Origin: Diphasiastrum complanatum
Lineage: Eukaryota; Streptophyta; Lycopodiopsida; Lycopodiales; Lycopodiaceae
Direction of reading: 5' to 3'
DNA length: 64,000 bases
NCBI GenBank assembly: GCA_029204225.1
Contig: CM055094.1
Span: 9,343,234-9,407,233, forward strand
Every line of letters begins with the position of its first letter. Position 1 is the stretch's first letter. The position numbers were made by a program, and so were the translations under genes. The notes below the pieces were generated by a model, which made no database searches, had not been told where the DNA came from, and saw only the letters and a program-made list of their open reading frames with translations. Positions 9,972 through 20,339 of this stretch are shown piece after piece.

Positions 9972-10329
9972 TGTAATAGATCCTAACACCACAGTAGGGC
10001 AAACACTAACTGATCCACCCAACCTTGCCTACTCCCTAATATAGAGTAAGCCCCTCCTAGCCCAGTGTGAGGACTGGTAGCATGCAACTGCCAAGTGTCG
10101 GCCACGTGGCACTGACGTGGCCGACTGCACGTCGGGACCCAACTGGGGGCCCTATCCTGCTGACAGGGTCCCTAGGCTGTGTTAGGCCCGCCATGGCTAT
10201 GGACCGTGCTGGGGCACACTACTCACACTGTCTTGCCCTGTTGGTCATGTACGCTGGACACGACCCTGACTGTGGTATCTGACCTATCTGTGTTCCCTAG
10301 GGTTCGGCACTGGTTACGAGCTCGTAACA
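9972..10329 (-). repeat. 5' LTR of gypsy copy 2
   Basis: 358 bp, TG...CA, the fullest of the three LTR copies. The perfect 16-bp palindrome GTTACGAGCTCGTAAC sits at 10313-10328, at the outer tip of the element. Confidence 0.95.
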
Positions 10330-10334
10330 GTAAC
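10330..10334. repeat. target site duplication (right), GTAAC
   Basis: Matches 4004-4008 exactly and lies outside the LTR end at 10329. Confidence 0.9.
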
Positions 10335-11194
10335 CGCTTGATCGAGGTGAGTTAGTGACTTTATTGGTATTGCTTGATGTACTTGCGTTTCAAATGAACT
10401 TATTTGACAAATGCATAAGTTTGCTAACCATGCCCGTTTGTTTTTGTAGGTGAACCCTGACTCCTGCAAGGTACATACGACAGCTGCTGATCCTTGGGTG
10501 CCACCTACGGAGGAGGAGGTCGAGGATGATATCTATCATGAGCTACATAGGCAGGCAGATGCAGAGGCACGGTCTACACGACGCCACAAGAGAGCAGCTC
10601 GACGTCAAGAGATGGGAGAGGATGGAGATGATGAGATTTTGGGGCGTGGAGAGGGATTTGGGCATGGGTGCGAGGAGGAGTGGATGGATGAGAGTGATAC
10701 AGAGGCAGAGGATGAGGGTGAGCATGAGGGGGGGGGGGAGACATGCAGCACTTATTCGTAAACCCCGATGCCGAGACACAAGAGGAGCTAGTTATTCCTG
10801 CACCTAGACGTAGAGGGCAACCTAGACGTTCTGGGGGGTGGGGGTGGGCTGGGAGCCTTGTTTGTAGAGAGGACTGGAGTTTCACATGCAGTTGAGGGCC
10901 AGGTTGACTCTGAGTTTATAGGGCCTTCCCAGGCTACGAGATCACAATTGAGAGGGTGACCTAGAGGGAGTAGCAGAGGAGCAGTTGGAGCCAGCCAGGA
11001 GGGGGCAGGAGGGAGAGAGAGAGAGGGAGAGGGAGAGGTAGGGGACAGGGAAGAGGGAGAGGCGGACGCAAAGACAGAGGCAGAGGCTCACCACGACACA
11101 TGACACCCTCAGCATCATCTACAGATTCCTTGTTTGGAAATTGGTAGTTCCACGGAGACTGATGACTCAGACTTTGAGTTAGAGGACGATTGTT
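10335..11194 (+). pseudogene. hAT transposase gene, C-terminal exons (right piece)
   Basis: Bases 10335-10346 finish the exon interrupted at 4008. A GT-AG intron follows (10347-10449, 103 bp, GTGAGT donor, TTTTTGTAG acceptor), phase 0 on both sides. The next exon reads VNPDSCKVHTTAADPWVPPT, then acidic and basic low-complexity sequence (EEEVEDDIYHEL, RSTRRHKRAARRQ). An 11-G run (10728-10738) is where the frame changes. Beyond it another frame continues (QEELVIPAPRRRGQPRRSG), then a GA-rich tract that would encode RG repeats, and an acidic end (ETDDSDFELEDDC) with a TAG at about 11194. The assignment rests on continuity with 3718-4008. Confidence 0.65.
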
Positions 11195-11387
11195 AGTTGT
11201 TAGTTGTTATGAGACATTATTTATCGGACGTCACTCTATTTTTTTTTTAGCCTTGAGCCCGACATTATATATGTTCGCGTTTTTACATTGTGTCCTATCG
11301 GTTTGTGTTTCGATATGATTTTTTTCCAGCATGGTCTATTTCAGTAGGTAATTCGCTATGATTTTTTTCCAGCATGGTCTACTTCAA

Positions 11388-11432
<45 letters not shown>
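11388..11432. repeat. (GA)n microsatellite
   Basis: About 45 bp of nearly pure GA with one T interruption near its start. Confidence 0.95.
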
Positions 11433-11434
<2 letters not shown>

Positions 11435-11678
11435 CAATATGCTTTCAATGCTTTGCTTTGCACATGATTTCATTTCACACAATACTGGTAACTGTAGACA
11501 AGCCATGTTTGGCCAAATGTTTGCACTTAGTAGAGGAGGGCAAAAGGTACAAAAAGCGTAATCAATTGCAATAGAGTCAAGAAATGTACATGGACCAAAT
11601 TTTGAAGAGTTGGAAGATGATCGATCTTAAGGAAAACTTTTTGCTTACTTATGTTGGACACAAGGTTGCAGGCCACAT

Positions 11679-11735
11679 TCCGGAACGCGTTCCGGATCGC
11701 GTTCCGGGAATTCCCATTAGGGTTTCCCGGAACGC
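11679..11735. repeat. cluster of CCGGAACG palindromes
   Basis: TCCGGAACGCGTTCCGGA at 11679-11696 is a perfect 18-bp palindrome. It is followed at once by a partial copy (GGATCGCGTTCCGGG) and, at about 11726, CCCGGAACGC. These CG-rich bases stand out in AT-rich surroundings. Confidence 0.8.
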
Positions 11736-12011
11736 TTTTTTTTTTTGAAATTTTTTTAATGCCAATATGGGTATCAAATGGAAGGTTTTTTCAAGGGCAG
11801 TTCATTTATCAAGTTTGCCATCAATTTCAGGACCATTGTCGTCCATTAACTTATTTTTCACTATTATATCATCTAATATTTGCATTAGGTAGCAAACCTG
11901 TTCAAAAATAATTTTCAGCAAGTTCATAAGCTAGCTCCATAAACACCAATGTCAGTGCATTTGTCATACTTCATATATCTGCCACTTCGCATGGTTGATG
12001 GATGACTCTCT

Positions 12012-12141
12012 AAATATGAAAACAAAACTGAACTCTTTACTAGTCAGATCACGTTGTACCCCCCTGATAAATCACTATCCAGGCGAACTTTAAATATGAA
12101 AAGAAAACTGTACTTTTTACCAGTCAGATCGCGTTGTAACC
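12012..12141. repeat. 78-bp direct duplication across a splice donor
   Basis: 12012-12061 and 12090-12141 share AAATATGAAAA.AAAACTG, then ACT.TTTAC.AGTCAGATC.CGTTGTA. The right copy spans the end of the second exon of the minus-strand gene and its GT donor, so the left copy is a spare exon end lying in the intron. Confidence 0.75.
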
Positions 12142-13152
12142 TCTCACACAAGTGCACCATTTGACCCCTGATTAGAAAGGATCCACTGTCTGTTGCTTCA
12201 AATTCTTGAGTTAGCCCTGCTGGTAAACCTTCTCCAAAAAATGTGACCTTATCCTCCTGCCTACAGCGTAACACAAAAGATGGTTTAAGACTCAGTGCAT
12301 GAAATTCCTCCCTTCGTAACTATGGGTCAAATCGTGTACCTTTAAAAATCACCACAGGGAAAGAAAATGAGAAATTATCCGAATCAACAATAAAAAATCA
12401 CTCTGAAGCTACAAAGTAAGAAACACCTTAAAACAGGAAATACTTGAAGCTTCAATATAATCTGAAACGAGAACAGTAAAAAGTTTAGTCAAAGAATAAA
12501 TCAAGTAGGTACAAATTTGAAAAAGCTTATTGGCTCGCATTGGTACAACTAAACAAATAGCAAATTCCCCTTACTTGAGGGTAAAGTACTTGTTGAGATC
12601 TATTTTCTGCAGTTTTGATAGACTGGTTGCCGACGAGAAGAGTGACGTTTCTCCGTCAGCCTGAGCTATTGCTTCTTCTGCACCCTCTGCATCTCCTTCC
12701 TGGTCACTAATATCATCATCCTCCTCCAAATCCACATTCCACAAAGCTTCATTTTCCAAGTCTTCCGCATCAGCTTTCATCTCATTGCCTTCTTTGTCCT
12801 GATTATCATCTGCTTGCGATGCTTTCACACCATTTCCTTCACTGGTCACGCTCTTATCATCATCAACTGAAGCAGAAGACCAATGCCTACACATAGAAGG
12901 CAAAGAGGCTGGAGAATACACATCACTCTGCCTGGGAAGAAAGACATATTGAATAGAAGCGAATGTTTCTTGACCTGATATTTGTGCATCTGCAATTACT
13001 AAACCATTTCTTGAAATCTTTGCAGCTTCTGTGAACAAAAACTGATTGGCTTTAGCAATGGCGGTGCTATAATAATCGTGTTTGAGAATAGATCTACTAC
13101 AAAGCTTGCGCACTGAAGATCGAAACATAATGCTGGAATACATGTTCTTCAA
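12121..13152 (-). CDS. N-terminal two exons of a putative mitochondrial ribosomal protein mS29 (DAP3)
   Basis: Exon 1 is 13152-12575 (ATG at 13152) and exon 2 is 12260-12121. The intron begins GTAAGG and ends CTGTAG, and the join is in phase (aa|g, Lys). Exon 1 has a basic N terminus rich in Arg, Ser and Lys (MFRSSVRKLCSRS), fitting an organelle presequence, then a long acidic region (VDLEEDDDISDQEGDAEG). Across the junction the protein reads NKYFTLK|QEDKVTFFGEGLPAGL and later SGSFLIR. This resembles the region of DAP3/mS29 just before its P-loop (an aromatic-T motif, F-x-EGL-x-x-GL, a VRK-type box). mS29 is a GTP-binding protein of the mitochondrial small ribosomal subunit. The P-loop exons are not in the window. 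Downstream lie hAT and gypsy sequences, so the gene is either truncated or has an intron of more than 12 kb. The family call is tentative; the two-exon structure is better supported. Confidence 0.5.
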
Positions 13153-15060
13153 TGATATTTGAGCCTGTGGATCAGAGATAAGTTTTCCTTCGATTCACGA
13201 TCGGTCGCATCGCCATTCCTGTTATTTGCTTCTCGCATCACGTTTGAGGTTTTGCAAAACCTTTTCAGGTTTCAGTTTCGAGAGGGCACCCAAAAGAAAA
13301 ACCCTCCCATTGAGAGAGTCACATGCCGATAATAAATAGCCCCAAGGTTAAAATGTGGCCACGCTCTTATAAAGAGTATCATTTAGGGTGGTCTCACATT
13401 ACCCTCAACTCCCTTCCCTCGGCCTTTTCACTTGCCACTCATTTTTTGAATCAAGCAAAACACTATTTCACATCCAAGACGGGCAATGGACCACTCCAAT
13501 TTCACATTTGGATGGTAAGCGTTACATGAAGGGCTACAATCTAATTGGCCCGTTTGGATCACCTCTATTTCACATTTGAACGGTACAATCTACCCTTCTT
13601 AATTGTTACCTCCATATGTGTTAAAAACATTTTATATGTTACAAAAATTTTACTCCCTGCTATTTTACAAAGGATATATGTTATGTGTTATGTGTTACAT
13701 TTTCGATACAGCCTTCTTCATTAAATTGCCTTGGATAAGTGTTATTGTCACCATATGTGCTTAGTGGTTGCACCCTATTGCCTTGTTACCCTCTTTAAAG
13801 CTCAAGAAAGTTCATAATAGGTCTTTTCATCACTACACATTTGATCTTAAGACTTCATTCACACTTCAGCGACTCCTCCCTTCATGTTTTCCATCAGATG
13901 TCTTCATCACGCCTTCACCACACTCCATCACACCATCATGAGAAGAGTGCCAGTGAGAAAGCTTTGCTCAGCTCGAACTCTTGAAGTGCCACAGAGAAAG
14001 GAGATGGATGGAGAGCAACAAACATAGAATTAACACGCAGATTGTGAATGGCAAACAGAGAATCAACACACAGGCTGTAGCGATGGAGCATTCGCCCTCC
14101 ATCAGGTACATAAGTGATGTAGAGTCACCCTTCATAAGCGATGGAGCGATGGAGCTCTAAACATAACAAAAGGCCAGCAGAAGGACAGAGCACACCTCTT
14201 TCTCACCCCTCAAAACTGAAGAAGTCTTTGGATCCATTATCTGGAAGGCAGACAGACGTGAGAATAGTTGCAGAAGCTAATGTAGGTCAAGGGAAAATGG
14301 ATGATGACGTCCCACAACTGCTAGAGACAAGCGGAGAGAACAGCCAAGCTCTAAACATCGGAGGAGGAATAGGAAGAAGAAACACAAGAAAGTGCATGCT
14401 ACAAATTCAGAAAAAACAGGAGATGGTGAAGGATAGATTGCAAGGGTAGTCTGGAAAGTCAAGATCACCTCTTGTTCAGCCCAAACCAATCAACCTTCAG
14501 CAAGCACTCGGTAGCGATGGAGCACTCATGTAGACTGTAGCGAGGGAGACAGGTTCTATCAGCCTTCAACAAGCACTCAGTAGCGATGGAGCACTCATGT
14601 AGACTGTAGCAATGGAGACAAGTAGCGATGCCAGCATTCATCCTTCAACATTCAGCCTTTAGCAGGATGTGATGAAGCAGGTAGCTGCATGAACTCATAA
14701 TCACTCATCATCATCATCCCTTTTTTTTTCACGCTACTCACATTTTCCATCACGCATTCATCTTTCTCATAGAGTATCCCATAGATTCTAGTCAGAAGAA
14801 TGAGGCTCCATGGACTTAGGTTTCCTAGAGCATGTCTGTGACATTCGTAAGTGTGTAGATTGTTGCAAAATTAGAGTGTGGAGTGGGACATCTCAATGTC
14901 ACTGTAGACTACCACATTTGCAACTTGGTTTAGATTTTGTTGTTAGGAGGAAAAGGATTATGTGCAAATGTGAAATAAGATTGCACATAATAATTCCAAC
15001 ATGGATGTGTTGTTGTAGGTCAATTGTTACAGAGCAAGATGAAGATATGTCCAATGGAAT
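13153..15060. other. upstream / intergenic region with degenerate repeats
   Basis: About 1.9 kb without a supported gene. The part just above 13152 would hold the promoter of the mS29-like gene. From about 14075 on, a GTAGCGATGGAG motif recurs, see the next entry. Confidence 0.5.
14076..14635. repeat. GTAGCGATGGAG-rich region with a 69-bp tandem duplication
   Basis: The unit starting CCTTCA.CAAGCACTC at 14494 is repeated at 14563 with few changes, each ending in GACTGTAGC. The core AGCGATGGAGC also appears at about 14079, 14138 and 14147, so the region looks like a decayed array. Confidence 0.75.
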
Positions 15061-15214
15061 TGATTGTTAGATTTACCTCCTCTACTCTCCTAAATCCCAT
15101 GTTAATCTAGTTCCATTCATCGCTACAACATTACATGCATAGTCGCACAATTGTCTATAACTGAAGACATCAAGAGAATGGTCGTCCAACTCATCGAAGT
15201 AATTTGACCTGTCG

Positions 15215-15305
15215 GAGTTGGACGACTTATCGGGTAGACCCGACATATCAGAAAAACCTGACTTATTTGACATATCGGGGAAGTCCGACTTATCAAGCCT
15301 CCTCA
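15215..15305. repeat. degenerate 18-bp minisatellite
   Basis: About four and a half units of a CGACTTATCGGGTAGACC-like 18-mer with variable bases. Because the unit is a multiple of three, both strands remain open through it (plus DISEKPDLFDISGKSD; minus SDFPDMSNKSGFSDMSG). I do not regard either frame as a gene. Confidence 0.7.
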
Positions 15306-15515
15306 CGCTCACTTCTTGTACTAGTGCAACTAACTTGACAATGACAACAACCATGATCTTCTTCCTGACGGCACAACAGCTCAACCCCATTCTTTTGTAC
15401 ATAAATTTGTACAAATATAAATTGTATATAGTTGATCACTATAATCAATTAATCATGTGTGTAAGAGACAGACATTGTAGATGCTTTCATGCATCGATTC
15501 TTTCTTCAGACGGAT

Positions 15516-15907
15516 TGTTAGTTATAAGCTCATAGCTTTTACAGATTGTAGTTAGCTTTGTGAGCACGCGGTTTCGCCTGCAATTGTCTTGTGCTCACCT
15601 GCATCACTGATTTGTATTTCATTACATTTGATCTGAATAAACTATTGTCTAGTTATGTGTTCAGATTCTGTCAGTATTGCATGCTTTCCACTTTCTGTTT
15701 GACCTTCTGATTGATTTGTCTAATTGTCTACTCTTTGCTTCCGCACACAACCATGCAGCTCAAATTTTATTATTGCCCACTTAGTTATCAGTAGTGCACG
15801 CACCGAGGGAACTCTGTCGGACCCTACCTTAGAGCAGTAGTAGGACCGTCTCGATCTGATTGGTTCGGGCGACATGGACCTACGTTTGTTTCATATGTTC
15901 CCCAACA
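15516..15907 (+). repeat. probable 5' LTR of copia 1
   Basis: About 392 bp from TGTTAGTTAT to CCCAACA, directly followed by the primer site. There is no second LTR to confirm the left edge; that edge is a guess from the TG start. Confidence 0.45.
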
Positions 15908-15920
15908 TGATATCAGAGCT
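15908..15920 (+). other. primer binding site, initiator Met tRNA
   Basis: TGATATCAGAGCT, one base off the usual TGGTATCAGAGCT, immediately after the LTR end. Confidence 0.75.
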
Positions 15921-16100
15921 TTGATATCAAAACATATCTAATTATTTAAACAGTTTTAAGTCAGAGCTATTTTTATAGCCTGATAAGCTTCCCACAGAAC
16001 ATGATTCTATTATCCGATAGAATAACTGTTTTCTTGTTCTGTAAGTTGCATTAGATTTCATTTTTAAGTCACTGATAGTTATTACTATCACCCTATCCAG

Positions 16101-16781
16101 ATGGATTCCCAAGGGAAAGCCAGTCCTATCATGGGCAAATTTGATGGAGGCAATTACCATTTGTGAAAATTTAAGATGAAAATTGTGCTAATGGCTAAGG
16201 AGCTGTATGACATTCTTACAGGTGTAGAGGCAAGACTCGAAGCCGACGATGCTGCAATCTCTCGATGGAAGCTGAAGTATGGCAAAGTTTTTGCACTTAT
16301 CATCCTCAACATATCAAACATGCAAATCGGCCATGTGTGTAAAGCTCGGACCTCCAAGGAAGTCTGGGACATCTTGAGCACCTTATACGAAGTGTACGAA
16401 GTGCGAGATATAGCTTCCAAGCTACATCTCAGGAAGAAATTTTACTCTCTCAAGATAGCAAATGGTGATTCCCTGCAGAATCACATCAACCAGTTCAAAA
16501 ACTTGTTGAAGCAAATGGCCACTGTCGGATCTATCATAGACGATCGAGACGCAATAATGACACTACTTTCAAGCTTGCCAATCTCACATGACAGCTGGGT
16601 GATGATCATCAAGACACACCCTGAACTGACCCTTGCAAGAGTCCTCACAATGCTGTTGCAGGAAGACACTCAAAGGAACGAAGCCTCCAGTTCTTCGACT
16701 GTCGACTCTCACACCTTATACACCAACAGAGGCTCAACTAAGCATAAGAAGAAAGGCCTGAAGCCATCGAAGCAAAATTAG
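16101..16781 (+). pseudogene. copia 1 gag (UBN2-type)
   Basis: ATG at 16101, then a TGA at 16164 where the family has Trp (NYHL-stop-KFKM), then open to 16781. The copia gag core is recognisable: KEVWDILSTLYEVYEVRDIA, LRKKFYSLKIANGDSLQNHI, INQFKNLLKQMATVGSIIDD, LLSSLPISHDSW. Apart from the one TGA and the final TAG the frame is clean over 220 codons, so decay is modest here. Confidence 0.85.
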
Positions 16782-16829
16782 AAGCCGACATAGTGTCAAG
16801 AGCAGTCAAATCAACTGACAAAGAAGAAG

Positions 16830-17099
16830 TTGTTCTGTAGATACTGCAGGCATTCCAACCACGAGATCCAAGATTGTCGCCTACTACAAGCAAAGAACAG
16901 TAGCAAGGGACAGTCGAATCAAGTGGCAAATGCAGCTGTAGAAGCACCACAACCTATTCAAGAAGCCAATTATGATGCCTTTATGACAAGCCATCAAGAA
17001 GCATCCAACGATAGCTCCTGGTTTCTGGATTCCGGAGCCGTACATCACTTGATTAGCCATATCGGTTGTTTCAAGATATGTTCACCTTGGCGACAATAG
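16830..17099 (+). pseudogene. copia 1 zinc knuckle and protease
   Basis: CRYCRHSNHEIQDC is a complete C-x2-C-x4-H-x4-C knuckle. About 60 residues on, WFLDSGAVHHLI is the copia protease active site (D-S-G-A). The frame stops at 17099; protease continues in another frame (NVLHVPNLLTNLLSVSRIAD near 17175). Confidence 0.85.
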
Positions 17100-17319
17100 C
17101 ACACAAGCTATCAAAGGTGAAGGTACAATAAGATTGAACTTTGTCAATGATCAATGTAAGCTACTTTCAAATGTTCTTCATGTACCAAATCTATTGACAA
17201 ATCTACTCTCTGTTAGCAGAATTGCAGATCTAGGACATAAAGTAGAATTCGAATGTGATTAGTGTAAAGTAGTCGATAGGACATGCAAGATCCTAGTACT
17301 CGAAAAGAGGCATGGATAC

Positions 17320-18280
17320 TTGTATAGATTAAGTCATTGTTTTTTTGCCTCTAGTAAGACTCTTAGTACTTCTATTCAAATCAATAAGAGTTCACTTTGG
17401 CATTATAGACTTGGTCATTTGAATCATGTTTTTGTACAACCAATGTCTAAGCAATCCATTGTTCTTGATATCGACTATCCTAATAGGATAGTCGAATTAC
17501 ATGTCCGTCAAGACTATCTAGTATGTAAATAGGCCAAAAAACCATTTAGATCAAGCCATCAACATACTGCTAGAGGATTACTAGATGTTGTACATACAGA
17601 TATCTGTGGTCAATGCATAATCCTTTACGAAAGGATGCAAAGTATTTATTAACTTTTATTAATCAATTTTCCATAAGGACTATGGTTTATTTTATCAAGG
17701 AGAAATCATAAGCTTTCTATTGCTTTAGAATCTTCAAGGAGCGTGCAGAGAAAGAGACTGGTAAGACAATCAAAGCTCTGAGGTCCGACAATGGTGGAGA
17801 ATACATCTCTACCGAATTCAAGGAGTACTGCTAGAGCCCTGGCATTGAACAACAATTTATCACTCCTTATTGGCTTAGCCGAGAGAAAGAACCGTACCCT
17901 TGTCGAGTCAGCCAAATGCATGCTGGCACATGCATCTTTGCCAAAGAGCTTATGGGCTGAAGCTGTTTGCACTGTAGCTTACATCTAGAACATATGTTTG
18001 ACAAAGGCCCTCTCATGTAAAACACCACATGAGGTTTGGACAAGATCTAAACCTTCTATGAAAAACCTTCGAGTATTCGGATGCATCGCCTACGCGTAGA
18101 TCCCAAAGGAGACAAGGAAGAAATTTGACTTCCAAGGTCTCAATACCATCCTTATCGGATATACTTCATCTGACAACACTTACAAGTTGTATGACCCCGA
18201 TACCTAGCAGATTCTGTTCAGCAAGGATACAGTCTTTATCGAGGATCGGTTTAAAATATCAGCCCGGTCATGGTATTAGA
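17320..18280 (+). pseudogene. copia 1 gag-pre-integrase and integrase
   Basis: LWHYRLGHLNH marks the gag-pre-integrase/zinc region. The integrase core follows: DVVHTDICG (first D), ALRSDNGGEY (second D), then a deletion that removes the conserved QQNG block before ERKNRTLVESAKCMLAHASL. The C-terminal part (RVFGCIAYA, ILIGYTSSDNTYKLYDPDT) runs to about 18280 with several TAG codons. Confidence 0.85.
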
Positions 18281-18290
18281 TTACTCCACA

Positions 18291-20335
18291 TCTTCTAAAA
18301 CCAGGCGGATCTATGATATTAAAGACAATAAGTTTTAGATTACCAGTCGGGTATGAACATAGACATAATTTACAAACTTCAAACTGGTATGGATCGGACT
18401 GGTATTGCAAAGGTAATAACAACCGGTCATAAACCTGGGTATAGATAGTTAGAATTTTATTGTTAGAAAAATGAAATGGTGCAACGAAAGCATTGTGCTT
18501 ATAATTACAAGTTACAAGCCTTGTTCTTGTCTAAAAAAGGAGGCATTTAGTGGAGTTTTGCTTATTCATTTTGAATATTATTTATGAGTTTGACTTGCAA
18601 GATAATTAATTATTTTGGGCAATCACTATAACACTTCCAATTCAAAGCACTTTCATCTCCTTTAGCAACAACATCAACCGACTAAAGCTCATCATCCAAA
18701 TTGACAGCTACAAGTAGTAAATTCAAATGCAGATGCAAGAAATACAAAATGCATATTTCAAATTTCTTTTGGAAACATTTCTCGTTACTTGGGTACAAAA
18801 TTCAAGAAAAAAATAGCTAGCTGATGCTATTCATCAGTTGTAACTTTTTTACGTATATTGTATACTCATCTTTCAACGCATAGCTTGAAAGAGACAACAA
18901 AACATGCTTTATCATTTGTCTCAATTAACAAATATACAAACTATCACAACATTATTTTAGCTTATTGCATTGTTGTAGCTTCAAGATCTACCATGAGGTG
19001 CTCTTAGGCTCGTTTAGATTCCAGAAGTCCTCCATGCCACCTAATTCGATTGAAAGCGACTGCAAGAACAGGTGTAGCATGTTAAGAGACTTATTGAATT
19101 AAATTATTGTTAAAATAAAAAAGGTCAAAAGTCAAAACAAAAAAAAACCTAAATTGAAATTCAAACCTCAAATCCCAAAAAGTGCATGGCGAGTCGTGAT
19201 GTTACAGTAAGCAACAAATCCATTCCTTGTCTAATAGCAATCTGCAAGCACAAATTCTGCAATCTATGTCCATATTGAATTAGCCAATATATGATCATGA
19301 TAATATTGAAGTGAACATTATTGAACATTCTCCTAATTCACTTATATTAAACATTCAATAAAGCACTAGATTTTTATTGTTCCTATTTTATAGCCCTATA
19401 GGTCGATAAAAATGAGGCCAAATTGTGCTTTGTCAATCTCCCATATGAAGATATTTATTGGAACTACCAATTGCTGATTTTCAATTACATTGCGGTCAAC
19501 TTACCAACATGAAATAACACATTTTACAGCCGCTTTGTCAGCCTATATTCATTATTTTGCAGAAGCCATGTGAATCACTGGTATTTGAGAAATCTATCAG
19601 CCCTGATTATGCTAATTTTACAGTCATCGCTCCCTGCATAACGAGCACCAAAAAATGTAGCCAACGTCCAAAATATAGCCAGCCAATATTAGATTAATCG
19701 AGCACTTACAAACCAGATTGTCGAACCTTTCGAGTGTAACCGACCCAAAATTAACATTGAAAAACAAGTTGTTTAACCTTCTAAGTGTTGTCGGCCCAAA
19801 CTTGACAAAACAAAAGCATAAGAACATTGTTTTAAAACATTTATTATGCATCTACAAGCCTTTTAAGTTGCACACAACTCCTATTTTACCTGCTTCACTA
19901 AAGGCATTATAAAATTCGCATTTTACTTCTTTAACAAGAAAACTCTTCTGTACAACCATTGATCTAACTTGCAATATTATAATAGCACAATGTTTTTTCT
20001 TGTATTCGTGTTGTATAGTTGTCCTTTTAATGCAGCCATCAAAAAAATAAATATACATGCTAAGTGTTTTGGCTTTCAACTACTTTTCTATGACTAGGAA
20101 ATGTGAAATCGCTATACAAAAAACTCTATATATAATATGCAGCAAACAAAAATCTGCATTCATACAACATTGAGAGATATTTCAAGGGGAATCCTCATCT
20201 TTGAACAGGCCTGCATCTGCAATGAGATCCTCATTGTCATCGATCATCATGTCCTCCAACATTAAGAACTCTTTAACCCTCTACTTTGCACCATATGGCT
20301 AATCCTTGAGGATGAGCACCAAATTGTCGAGGTTC
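18291..20335. other. no recognised gene
   Basis: AT-rich sequence of about 2 kb. A roughly 50-bp imperfect direct repeat (TTGTCGAACCTTTCGAGTGT near 19718 and TTGTTTAACCTTCTAAGTGT near 19769) is the only structure seen. Part may be the 3' flank of the hAT element to the right. Confidence 0.5.
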
Positions 20336-20339
20336 TCAA

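Larger units (their letters stand above)
4009..10329 (-). mobile_element. complete Ty3/gypsy chromovirus-type retrotransposon, copy 2
   Basis: A 6321-bp element on the minus strand with LTRs at both ends, a primer site, a polypurine tract and the order gag, CCHC/protease, RT, RNase H, integrase, chromodomain. A perfect 5-bp duplication (GTAAC) flanks it. The LTRs differ by one 31-bp gap and a small number of substitutions, so the insertion is not very recent. Several nonsense codons, at least two frameshifting deletions near RNase H and a frameshift between gag and the knuckle make it non-autonomous. Confidence 0.95.
11195..12011. other. non-coding spacer with short repeats
   Basis: No gene is supported. 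It contains a 43-bp direct duplication (units from 11314 and 11357, each with TATGATTTTTTTCCAGC), a GA microsatellite (11388-11432) and a group of CG-rich palindromes (11679 to about 11735). Confidence 0.6.
15516..18290 (+). mobile_element. Ty1/copia retrotransposon, 5' half
   Basis: LTR, Met-tRNA primer site, gag, zinc knuckle, protease, gag-pre-integrase and integrase in copia order on the plus strand, ending near 18290 before any RT. The downstream part, including the 3' LTR, is missing. Many in-frame stops show decay. Confidence 0.85.

Noticed and set aside
14141-14449. Plus-strand open frame of 102 codons
   Set aside because: Lies in the GTAGCGATGGAG repeat region and has low-complexity content; no motif.
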